Below, piece by piece: positions 1 through 5,893 of a stretch of 6,128 nucleotides of DNA. Under the pieces are notes generated by a model that was given only the letters and a program-made list of their open reading frames with translations, had not been told where the DNA came from and did not search any database. The position numbers and the translations under genes are program-made. Source of the DNA: Candidatus Hydrogenedentota bacterium (GTDB lineage Bacteria; Spirochaetota; Leptospiria; Turneriellales; J094). Every line of letters begins with the position of its first letter. Within the stretch, counting starts at the first letter, position 1. The stretch spans positions 1 to 6,128 of the forward strand of contig RFJE01000176.1 in NCBI GenBank assembly GCA_003695005.1, read 5' to 3'.

Positions 1-209
1 ACTTCGGTTTAATTACTCAAAAATTCGGGATTCCGATGTACCGAAAGCCCTTGAAGTACGGTATTTTGCTATATGGCGGCCACCAAAAAGACCGCCAAAC
101 GGCTAAAAACCCCGTTTTCCCGCTCGTAGAACTTACAACTTTTATTGCATCTTCCTTTTCCACAGCCTACCTGTACCCAGCCAAATTTGAAGGATTAGCT
201 ATTTCACGA
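1..209. other. Non-coding region upstream of repeat R1, with small stem-loops
   Basis: I see no gene here. An open frame crosses it from an ATG at 36 and continues through the structured repeat, but the peptide looks like a translated repeat and I do not accept it. Two adjacent stem-loops are visible. GGCGG (75-79) pairs with CCGCC (92-96), and AAACGG (97-102) pairs with CCGTTT (112-117); the second is followed by only two more Ts and some pyrimidines. They could form a weak terminator for a forward gene ending left of the window, but the T-run is poor. A TTCGG/CCGAA pair (24-28/41-45) is also possible. Nothing resembles a tRNA or a strong promoter. Confidence 0.4.
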
Positions 210-374
210 TGCCCTCGGGGGGTGCCGGAGAATCCCGCAGTGAGGGCACGGCCGACAGGATGGAGGACGTTTTTTCCCGCTCAAACAATTTATGTGCTAT
301 TATTTGAAAGCACAAAATTTTATTCTATGCTGCGCGAACGCCCGCGGATTCGGAGGCAGGGGGGTGTCCCCCCC
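210..374 (+). repeat. Structured G-rich repeat, copy R1
   Basis: This is the first of two related copies; the other is at 5894-6055 in the same orientation. Block 217-253 matches 5900-5936 at 35 of 37 bases, and block 331-373 matches 6013-6055 at 40 of 43. The middle is AT-rich and diverged apart from a shared ACAAAATTTTATT. Predicted pairings as forward-strand RNA are: P1, TGCCCTC (210-216) with GAGGGCA (242-248); P2, 265-272 with 336-343, with one A-C mismatch and one wobble; a terminal hairpin of six G (359-364), TGT, and six C (368-373); and a long-range GAATCC(C)GC (230-238) with GCGGATTC (344-351), which reaches from the P1 loop and would be a pseudoknot. TGCC (223-226) also matches GGCA (355-358). 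An inner TGTGCT/AGCACA hairpin (292-297/309-314) is seen only in this copy. An A-rich tract follows at 378-393. It ends 86 bp before the ATG of the exported-protein gene, so a leader role is possible but unproven. The family name is unknown to me. Confidence 0.8.
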
Positions 375-460
375 TTCAAAAAAAAGAAAAAAATCAAGTG
401 CATACTAAAAATAGCAGTAAAAGAATTGTAACCTTTTTTAAAAATAAGCACATAAACTGT

Positions 461-1390
461 ATGAAAGCAAAACAACTTTTACCTGTTCTTTTACTGAATT
501 TTGCATTTTGCAATGGAAAGGTCTCGGCGGATTCGCATAAGAGCAAACCCCTAAGCAAGCAATTTAAAAAATATTGGTTTTCCGGCAAAGGCGAATTAAG
601 CAAGTTTGATTTAATACAGGCACGATATGGTTATTTCCATAAAGGCCATGCTATTATGGTATTTGTAACAGAATCTTTTTTGCCCGATAAACAGGTAAAA
701 GATGATTGGGATCCAACTCCAGGCTCTATTCCCGTGTTAAAACAAAATTTTCAGCGCCGCTTTGTAACAGGAATTTATGATTATTCCTTAATGACTTCTA
801 ATTTCTTAAGCTTAAAAAGTCGCCATTTATTAAAGACAACCTTTACAGAGCAAGATTGGTGTGGTCATGTTTTTTCGCAAGCCAATTTTAGAGATAACGA
901 GTGGAAAATCCAGGTGAGATCTTATTTCGAGGATGAGTCGGATCAAGATTATACACTGCCCGATACCCTGACAGAAGAAGAACTGATGCTGAAAATTCGG
1001 ATCAACCCAAATTCCATTCCCCTTGGAAAGCAAAACGTAATTCCTACTTTTACGTATACAAGATTACGTCATCGTAAAACGAAAGCTTATGCAGCTAACG
1101 TCACTATGTCGAAATTTCAAGAAAAGGGATTCCCTGGAAAAAACTTAATGGCTCTTACGGTTAAATACCATAAATTACAGAGAACATACCAAATTATTTT
1201 CGAAAAAGAATTTCCCCATTTAATAGCCGGATGGAAAGAGCGCTATGTGAGCGGTTTTGATGAGCACAAAAAAATGATGACTACTGTGGCTAAACGCACT
1301 CACTTATACATTGGACCTTATTGGAACAAGCATACACCAAAAGATGTTCCGCTTCGACAAAAACTAGGTCTGCCCCTAGATAAGTTATAA
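461..1390 (+). CDS. Sec-exported protein of unknown function, 309 aa
   Basis: I chose the ATG at 461 because it places a Lys-containing n-region and a hydrophobic core (LLPVLLLNFAF, residues 6-16) at the N-terminus. A GTG at 398 would add 21 residues that bury this signal. Neither start has a clear Shine-Dalgarno. Cleavage could follow VSA (residues 21-23). Cys17 is a poor lipobox because Phe sits at -1. The mature part has no transmembrane segment and contains distinctive blocks: KYWFSGKGELSKFDLIQARY (37-56), TGIYDYSLMTS (103-113), QDWCGHVFSQ (131-140), RSYFEDESDQDY (153-164), and a basic LRHRKTKAY stretch (202-210). From memory, these blocks match a conserved uncharacterised exported family common in Bacteroidota and present in some spirochaetes, sometimes labelled 'septum formation inhibitor Maf'. 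I see no Maf nucleotide-pyrophosphatase motif, so I would not use that name. It starts 44 bp before the end-to-end partner lipoprotein gene, suggesting co-transcription. The molecular function is unknown. Confidence 0.85.
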   Translation: MKAKQLLPVLLLNFAFCNGKVSADSHKSKPLSKQFKKYWFSGKGELSKFDLIQARYGYFHKGHAIMVFVTESFLPDKQVKDDWDPTPGSIPVLKQNFQRRFVTGIYDYSLMTSNFLSLKSRHLLKTTFTEQDWCGHVFSQANFRDNEWKIQVRSYFEDESDQDYTLPDTLTEEELMLKIRINPNSIPLGKQNVIPTFTYTRLRHRKTKAYAANVTMSKFQEKGFPGKNLMALTVKYHKLQRTYQIIFEKEFPHLIAGWKERYVSGFDEHKKMMTTVAKRTHLYIGPYWNKHTPKDVPLRQKLGLPLDKL

Positions 1391-1434
1391 CACTTTTTGG
1401 TTTACAAAACAATTCTTTTCCTAAACATTGCTGT

Positions 1435-2118
1435 ATGAAGTTTTGGAAAGTAAGTTTTTATGCTTTTATTTTTTATCTTGTGCAAAATTGTTGTTCCATT
1501 GTCATTCCACCGGTTACTTTAACGGGAAATAAGACAGCTATTGAGAAGCAAATTATAGGTGAAAAAACTGAGCTCGAAAAAGATGTATGGATGGTATCTT
1601 CGGCAAAAACAACCACTACGGTTGCTAACGTAACCGAAGAAGAACGAGAGAGTGATAAGGCCAAAGAAGTTACGAACAAAAACAAGCATGCTAAACTTGC
1701 TGATGATTACTTATTTACTGCTTTAAATATTTTAGAAACATACAATAAAGATTTATCCGAGTTAAAAGCCGACATGGTGGTTGGAGAAAATAAAGATGGC
1801 TTTTTAAGCATCTTGCTAAACGAAAATATTCAGCGGCCTGAAAAGGTTGAAAAAAAGATAAAAGAAAAGTATAACCCTGAATACGAAGATGATTTAGAAA
1901 AAGGCGAAGCTTACCGCAAACTAAAAGAAGTAGTGAACGAAGTAAACAAAGCACGTAAGCTTTTAATTGAAAGTTATGCCGAAAGGCAAAAAGCAGCCAA
2001 TCCAAAAGCTAAAATTGATAAAAAAGAAATTGCTCTTTTGCAAAAACAAAAACTTCACCAAGCAGCTCTTCGTGGTGAATGGATTCAGCTAGATGATGGT
2101 AGCTGGATCAGAAAATAA
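1435..2118 (+). CDS. Probable DUF1318/YdbL-family lipoprotein, 227 aa
   Basis: The start ATG lies 44 bp after the preceding stop with no clear terminator between them, so the pair is probably one operon. Residues 2-18 form a lysine-containing n-region and hydrophobic core. LVQNCC (15-20) can serve as a relaxed spirochaete-type lipobox with Cys19 or Cys20 lipidated, which would anchor the protein in an envelope membrane. Residues 25-58 (starting PPVTLTGNKTAIEKQ, ending VSSAKT) resemble leptospiral lipoproteins I remember. Residues 60-90 are Thr/Glu/Lys-rich and polar. The C-terminal part (about 118-227) resembles YdbL/DUF1318: DGFLSILLNEN, a charged helix with VNEVNKARKLLIESYAERQ (167-185), an ALLQKQKLHQAA segment, and the closing GEWIQLDDGSWIRK (214-227), which parallels the GEYV..GKWLRK ending of YdbL. 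The biochemical role of that family is not known to me. The gene ends one base from the ileS stop on the other strand, and a 10-bp stem-loop lies inside its last codons. Confidence 0.8.
   Translation: MKFWKVSFYAFIFYLVQNCCSIVIPPVTLTGNKTAIEKQIIGEKTELEKDVWMVSSAKTTTTVANVTEEERESDKAKEVTNKNKHAKLADDYLFTALNILETYNKDLSELKADMVVGENKDGFLSILLNENIQRPEKVEKKIKEKYNPEYEDDLEKGEAYRKLKEVVNEVNKARKLLIESYAERQKAANPKAKIDKKEIALLQKQKLHQAALRGEWIQLDDGSWIRK
2082..2109 (+). other. Stem-loop in the final codons at the convergent junction
   Basis: GATTCAGCTA (2082-2091) pairs with TAGCTGGATC (2100-2109) around an 8-base loop, giving nine Watson-Crick pairs and one T-G wobble in the forward transcript; the reverse transcript has an A-C mismatch there. 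It sits just before the lipoprotein stop (2116-2118) and just beyond the ileS stop (2120-2122). Neither side has a T-run, so it is not a standard intrinsic terminator. It may protect 3' ends or be a coincidence of the coding sequence. Confidence 0.3.
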
Positions 2119-2119
2119 G

Positions 2120-4876
2120 CTACACATAAGTTGAACAGCGAGAACAAACCCCTTTCTCTGTAAGGTCTCTACGCAGCCAACACCGCGGGCACTTTTCTTT
2201 TTCTGATGGTATAACTTGAAAAGATTCCCCTTCCAATACTTCGCTTACTACAAAATATTCCGATAACTGTTCTTTTGGCGCATTACATCTTTCTATTTGA
2301 TCATTTGTTAAGATGGCCACCGCATCCGTAGAAGATCCAATTTTTCCTGCTTGCCGAAGGCTTTCTAATTCTCGATTGACTTCATCCTTAATTTCAAAGA
2401 TAACCTGCATCTTTTTATCAATGTCATTATTTTTGTACGACGATAAATCTGGCCAATTTAATGCAAAGACCGTGGCAGGATCTGATTCTTCTTTTATAAG
2501 ACTATAAACTTCTTCCGCAGTAAAACTTAAGACTGGTGCAATAAAAATAACTAAATTTTGCAGCAAAATCTCGAGAGTCTTTAATGCCGAAAGCCTGCTT
2601 TCGGTAAAGGGCATGCTCGGGGCACCTTCACAATACAAGCGATCGCGGATAATATCAAAATAACCGTTCGATAAATCTAGCGTGCAAAACCGCAAAACCT
2701 TATGATAAATTAAGTGAAACTCTCTTGTCTCATAAGCTTGAATTAAATCTTCACTTAATGTTGCAAGGCGGTGTAAAATCCACTTGTCTATTTCCTGCGT
2801 AATTTTTGCTTCCTTTGGCGCTTTTTGATCTTGTAAATTCCCTAATAAATACCGAAATGTATTTCGGATTTTCCTGTATGCATCCGCTAGCTGATCTAAA
2901 TTTTCAAAACCAATGCGGTTATCTGTGCGGTAATCTTCCGAAGAAACCCAAAGTCGTAATACATCAGCACCATATTTCGGAATGATGTCATCAATCGGGG
3001 AAATTACATTTCCAAGAGACTTACTCATGGCATAGCCTTTTTCGTCTAGCACATAGCCATGCGTAATAACTTCCCGAAAAGGGGGCTTACCTGTTAAAGC
3101 CAAAGAAGGCCATAAACTTGCCTGAAACCAACCCCGATGCTGATCGCTACCTTCTAAATAAACATCTGCTGGAAAACCTAAATCTTCGTTTTCTAAAAGG
3201 ACATTTTTCCAACTAACTCCGGAATCAAACCACACGTCTAATATATCGCTTTCTTTTTCAAAATCGGCCGACCCACATTTCGGGCAGGTTGTATTTTCGG
3301 GCAATAGTTCTTTTTCCGTTTTATGGAACCAAACTTCAATACCATTTTCATCAACTAAATGAATAATGTGATTTAAAATCTCTAAATTTAAAAGCTCATG
3401 ATTGCACGACTTACAAATAAATCCAGGGATTGGTACTCCCCAAAGTCTTTGTCTGGATAAGCACCAATCTGGACGATTTTCTACCATGGAACGGAAACGG
3501 TTTTCTCCCCACTTTGGCTGCCACTGAACAGTCGAAACGGATTTTAAGGCATCTTCTCGCAAAGGGTCTATGGATAAAAACCATTGTGCCGTAGCTCGAA
3601 AAATAAGCGGTTTATGACAGCGCCAACAATGCGGATATGAGTGCTGAATTTTTTCTTCTTTTAAGAGCAGATTTTTCTCTTTTAGCCAATCCACAATTTT
3701 TGGATTGGCTTCTTGTACTTTAATCCCTTCCATTTCTGGAAACTCGGAAGTATAGCGACCATAATTATCCACAGGGGAATAAGGCTCTAAACCCGCTTGC
3801 AAACCAACTATATAATCTTCCTGACCATGTCCTGGTGCCGTGTGAACAATTCCGGTACCCGCATCTAACGTAACATGATCACCAAATAAAACTTTACTTT
3901 CCCTATCTAAAAAAGGATGCCTTACCTTTAAGGCCTTAATCTCTTCTTGTGTGATAGGGAAAATATCTTGCGGCGCAAGATCAGTGGCTTCTAAAAATGC
4001 GTCTTTTAAATCTTTAGCTACAATAAAATTGCCTTTTATTGTTTGCACAATCACATATTCAAATTCGGGATGAAACGCCACGCCTAAATTTGCAGGTAAA
4101 GTCCACGGCGTCGTTGTCCATATTACCACATAAGTATTTTCTTTATTTTCCACAGGAAAAGCCACATAAATACTGGGTGAAGTATGTTCGTTATACTCCA
4201 CTTCAGCTTCTGCTAATGCTGTTGCGCAAGAAGGACACCAGTGAATTGGTTTTTTCCCTTTATAAATAAGTCCCTTCTCAAACAAATCTCTAAAAGCTCG
4301 TAAGATGCCGGCTTCATAATGCGGGCTCATGGTATAGTAAAATGTTTTTGGATTTGCCGGCAAATCTCCTTGCGTCAGCTCGGACTCATCCCAAAAAACC
4401 CCCATCCGAGTTTGGTCTTCGGCTTGAATGCGGATAAATTTTTCCGCATATTCACGGCAGGCTTTTCTTACTTTATTGGGATCCCGATGAGAACCATCTT
4501 TCTTATTCGATAACTTTTTAATGACCGCTAACTCAATAGGCAAGCCATGGCAGTCCCACCCGGGAACATACGGTGCATAATACCCATGAAAGCGATAGTA
4601 TTTTACAATAATATCTTTTAGGATTTTATTCAGAGCATGCCCGACATGAAAGTGACCATTGGCATAAGGCGGGCCGTCATGCAAAAGAAAACTTTTCGTC
4701 TTATCTTGTTTTTTTAATGAAAGCTGATACGCCTTCTTTTCTCGCCAATACTGAATAATATCTGGCTCCCTTTTCGGCAAATTAGCCCGCATAGGAAAAC
4801 TTGTTTTTGGCAAAAAAATGGTCTCGGAATAAGGGTTCTTTGATTTTTTATCAGTCCCTTTAGAAGATGAACTCAT
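2120..4876 (-). CDS. ileS: Isoleucyl-tRNA synthetase, 918 aa
   Basis: This cytoplasmic class I synthetase joins isoleucine to tRNA-Ile using ATP and hydrolyses mischarged valine. The protein looks complete and its length is usual for bacterial IleRS. In order it shows the ATP-binding HIGH motif as HVGH (77-80, in PYANGHFHVGHA), WDCHGLPIE (108-116), HWCPSC (212-217), the editing-domain WTTTPWT (253-259), the bacterial-type TAPGHGQEDY (346-355), CWRC (417-420), DWCLSRQRLWG (470-480), CPKC (531-534), LEGSDQHRGWFQ (574-585), the KMSKS loop as AMSKS (616-620), the anticodon-binding helical domain (about 690-850), and a C-terminal zinc motif with CPRC (896-899) and CSRC (911-914). APGHGQEDY and the zinc tail fit the bacterial form. 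The first KMSKS Lys is Ala, while Lys619 is kept. No Shine-Dalgarno is evident before the ATG. It may have its own promoter, because a 194-bp gap separates it from msrA upstream on the same strand. No T-box features are visible in that gap. Confidence 0.98.
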   Translation of the reverse strand: MSSSSKGTDKKSKNPYSETIFLPKTSFPMRANLPKREPDIIQYWREKKAYQLSLKKQDKTKSFLLHDGPPYANGHFHVGHALNKILKDIIVKYYRFHGYYAPYVPGWDCHGLPIELAVIKKLSNKKDGSHRDPNKVRKACREYAEKFIRIQAEDQTRMGVFWDESELTQGDLPANPKTFYYTMSPHYEAGILRAFRDLFEKGLIYKGKKPIHWCPSCATALAEAEVEYNEHTSPSIYVAFPVENKENTYVVIWTTTPWTLPANLGVAFHPEFEYVIVQTIKGNFIVAKDLKDAFLEATDLAPQDIFPITQEEIKALKVRHPFLDRESKVLFGDHVTLDAGTGIVHTAPGHGQEDYIVGLQAGLEPYSPVDNYGRYTSEFPEMEGIKVQEANPKIVDWLKEKNLLLKEEKIQHSYPHCWRCHKPLIFRATAQWFLSIDPLREDALKSVSTVQWQPKWGENRFRSMVENRPDWCLSRQRLWGVPIPGFICKSCNHELLNLEILNHIIHLVDENGIEVWFHKTEKELLPENTTCPKCGSADFEKESDILDVWFDSGVSWKNVLLENEDLGFPADVYLEGSDQHRGWFQASLWPSLALTGKPPFREVITHGYVLDEKGYAMSKSLGNVISPIDDIIPKYGADVLRLWVSSEDYRTDNRIGFENLDQLADAYRKIRNTFRYLLGNLQDQKAPKEAKITQEIDKWILHRLATLSEDLIQAYETREFHLIYHKVLRFCTLDLSNGYFDIIRDRLYCEGAPSMPFTESRLSALKTLEILLQNLVIFIAPVLSFTAEEVYSLIKEESDPATVFALNWPDLSSYKNNDIDKKMQVIFEIKDEVNRELESLRQAGKIGSSTDAVAILTNDQIERCNAPKEQLSEYFVVSEVLEGESFQVIPSEKEKCPRCWLRRDLTEKGVCSRCSTYV

Positions 4877-4928
4877 ACGTTACGCATGGTTTTCGAAACG
4901 TCCCGTCAATCAAAAGAGACAAAAGCTA

Positions 4929-5030
4929 ATGGGAATCGCTGAATTAACATTGAAAACAGGGAAAAAAGGCCTGCTCGTGCTCAAACAGTCCTCCCCCTCA
5001 TCCCTCACCACTTTCAAAAGAAAGTGGTGA
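4929..5030 (+). CDS. Candidate 33-aa small ORF between ileS and msrA
   Basis: A forward ATG at 4929 opens 33 codons ending with TGA at 5028-5030. The peptide begins MGIAELTLKTGKKGLLVLKQ and ends FKRKW; it is basic, with a short hydrophobic LLVL patch. A weak AAAAGAG lies about ten bases upstream. The only real support is position: the stop codon falls in the 3' arm of a hairpin followed by a T-run in the same direction, and no other forward gene explains that terminator. An ORF this short arises easily by chance, and I recognise no homologue. It would be transcribed divergently from ileS. Confidence 0.15.
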   Translation: MGIAELTLKTGKKGLLVLKQSSPSSLTTFKRKW

Positions 5031-5039
5031 GCTATTTTT
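5004..5039 (+). terminator. Strong hairpin with T-run, oriented for forward transcripts
   Basis: CTCACCACTTTC (5004-5015) and GAAAGTGGTGAG (5020-5031) form a perfect 12-bp stem around an AAAA loop, followed after CTA by five Ts (5035-5039). This is intrinsic-terminator form on the forward strand. In the reverse direction, 40 bases beyond the msrA stop (5071), the same stem is followed by a purine-rich GGATGAGGGGG run and not by Ts. It could therefore end msrA only by a less typical route or by blocking 3' exonuclease decay. No confident forward gene precedes it; the 33-aa candidate ORF or an antisense or small RNA are the options. Confidence 0.6.
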
Positions 5040-5070
5040 AATTCAATTCCGGTGATACGGAGTATCGCGG

Positions 5071-5709
5071 TTATTCAGAAGTATTCCCCCAAACCTTCTT
5101 TTTGAAATCTTCTCTACCCGATGCACGTTTGTAACGAAGATAGTGATCAGGCTCTTTTTTATAATAATCTTGGTGATATTCTTCGGCACGCCAAAATTTG
5201 GTAGCAGGAACAATCTCTGTAACAATAGGCTCCTTGAATTTACCCGACTTCTCAAGTTCTTGCTTGCTTTTTTCAGCAGCTTTTTTTTGTTCTTCATTTA
5301 AGTAAAAAATGGCTGTTCTATACTGCGGCCCCCTGTCATAAAATTGACCATTCTTTTGTGTTGGATTTATATTATGCCAAAATGTTTCTAAAAGCTTTTC
5401 ATAACGAATTTTTTTCGGATCATATTTAATTAAAATGGATTCAGCATGCCCTGTCCGCCCCGAAGCCACTGCATGGTAAGTCGGATACTCCTCCTTTCCA
5501 CCACAATAGCCAACCGTTGTGGAAATTACTCCTTCAAGCTTATCAAAGGGGGGCTCCATACACCAAAAGCAACCACCAGCAAAAATGGCAATTTCATATT
5601 TATCATCATGAAGTGGGATTTCCATAACTCCTCCGCTCGACACTTTTTTCGGTTTTGGCTTAATGCATGAAAAAGATACAAGCAAGAACACAATCACCAA
5701 AACTCTCAT
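5071..5709 (-). CDS. msrA: Peptide methionine sulfoxide reductase MsrA with lipoprotein-like leader, 212 aa
   Basis: MsrA reduces the S form of methionine sulfoxide in oxidised proteins. The catalytic GCFWCMEPPF is at residues 46-55 with Cys47 as nucleophile and Glu52 nearby. It is followed by GYCGG (67-71), YPTYHAVASGRTGHAE (75-90), YDRGPQYRT (124-132) and AEEYHQDYYKK (175-185), the usual order for the family. No Cys occurs after residue 69, so the C-terminal resolving cysteines of the E. coli type are absent; Cys50 or Cys69 could serve, or a thiol partner could act directly. The first 15 residues (MRVLVIVFLLVSFSC) form a hydrophobic export signal ending in a relaxed lipobox, implying an envelope-anchored enzyme. 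The upstream ATG at 5709 has only AAGG four bases before it. Met29 (ATG at 5625) has GGAGGAG before it and would give a 184-aa cytosolic form. The gene lies on the same strand as ileS, 194 bp upstream. Confidence 0.95.
   Translation of the reverse strand: MRVLVIVFLLVSFSCIKPKPKKVSSGGVMEIPLHDDKYEIAIFAGGCFWCMEPPFDKLEGVISTTVGYCGGKEEYPTYHAVASGRTGHAESILIKYDPKKIRYEKLLETFWHNINPTQKNGQFYDRGPQYRTAIFYLNEEQKKAAEKSKQELEKSGKFKEPIVTEIVPATKFWRAEEYHQDYYKKEPDHYLRYKRASGREDFKKKVWGNTSE
5626..5634 (-). promoter_or_regulatory. Internal Shine-Dalgarno before Met29 of msrA
   Basis: On the reverse strand, GGAGGAG (5634 down to 5628) and TT precede an in-frame ATG (5625-5623) inside msrA. This is the best ribosome-binding match beside any start in the window; the GGAGG core is only four bases from the ATG, which is close but usable. 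The same bases encode the Gly-Gly linker after the leader, so the match could be accidental. Confidence 0.35.
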
Positions 5710-5766
5710 ACGACCTTAAACAAAAGATACTCAACTCTGTCCAGCGATTCTCGGCGAAATGCCTAT

Positions 5767-5802
5767 CGCGAGGCTTGGCTTAAGTTTCCGCCAAGCCTCG
5801 CG
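5767..5802. repeat. Perfect 13-bp inverted repeat upstream of msrA
   Basis: CGCGAGGCTTGGC (5767-5779) and GCCAAGCCTCGCG (5790-5802) are exact reverse complements around a 10-base spacer, 58 bp upstream of the msrA start. Neither side has a T-run, so it is not a typical intrinsic terminator. It could be a regulator-binding dyad, a cruciform, a leader hairpin for msrA, or a palindromic repeat unit. The stem is more GC-rich than its surroundings. Confidence 0.6.
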
Positions 5803-5893
5803 CAGGGTAACGGCTTAATCTTTCCCCGCAAGCACAAAGTGCAGTAGTAATGAGCATCGTAGCTGATGAGGTTTGTACTATCTTCTAGCTCTC

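Noticed and set aside
359..393. Terminal G6-TGT-C6 hairpin of R1 as an intrinsic terminator
   Set aside because: On the forward strand it is followed by A-rich and not T-rich sequence; on the reverse strand the T-rich tract precedes the hairpin.
36..431. 131-codon forward open frame over R1
   Set aside because: It runs through the structured repeat and into an A-rich tract that gives poly-Lys; it overlaps the GTG-start extension of the next gene. Its similarity to the frame over R2 is explained by the DNA repeat, and a net one-base difference between copies breaks the shared frame.
398..460. Upstream GTG start for the exported protein
   Set aside because: It would add 21 polar residues ahead of the signal peptide; ATG at 461 gives a standard export leader.
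4881..4909. Possible ileS promoter with TTGACG at 4904-4909 on the reverse strand
   Set aside because: With 17-base spacing the -10 would be TGCGTA, a poor match, and the start point would fall at or within the ileS start codon region.
4877..5070. T-box riboswitch upstream of ileS
   Set aside because: No T-box consensus or antiterminator arrangement on the reverse strand; the only strong hairpin is near msrA and lacks a reverse T-run.
5043..5297. 84-codon reverse open frame inside msrA
   Set aside because: Out-of-frame shadow of msrA, Lys/Arg/Leu-rich low-complexity peptide.
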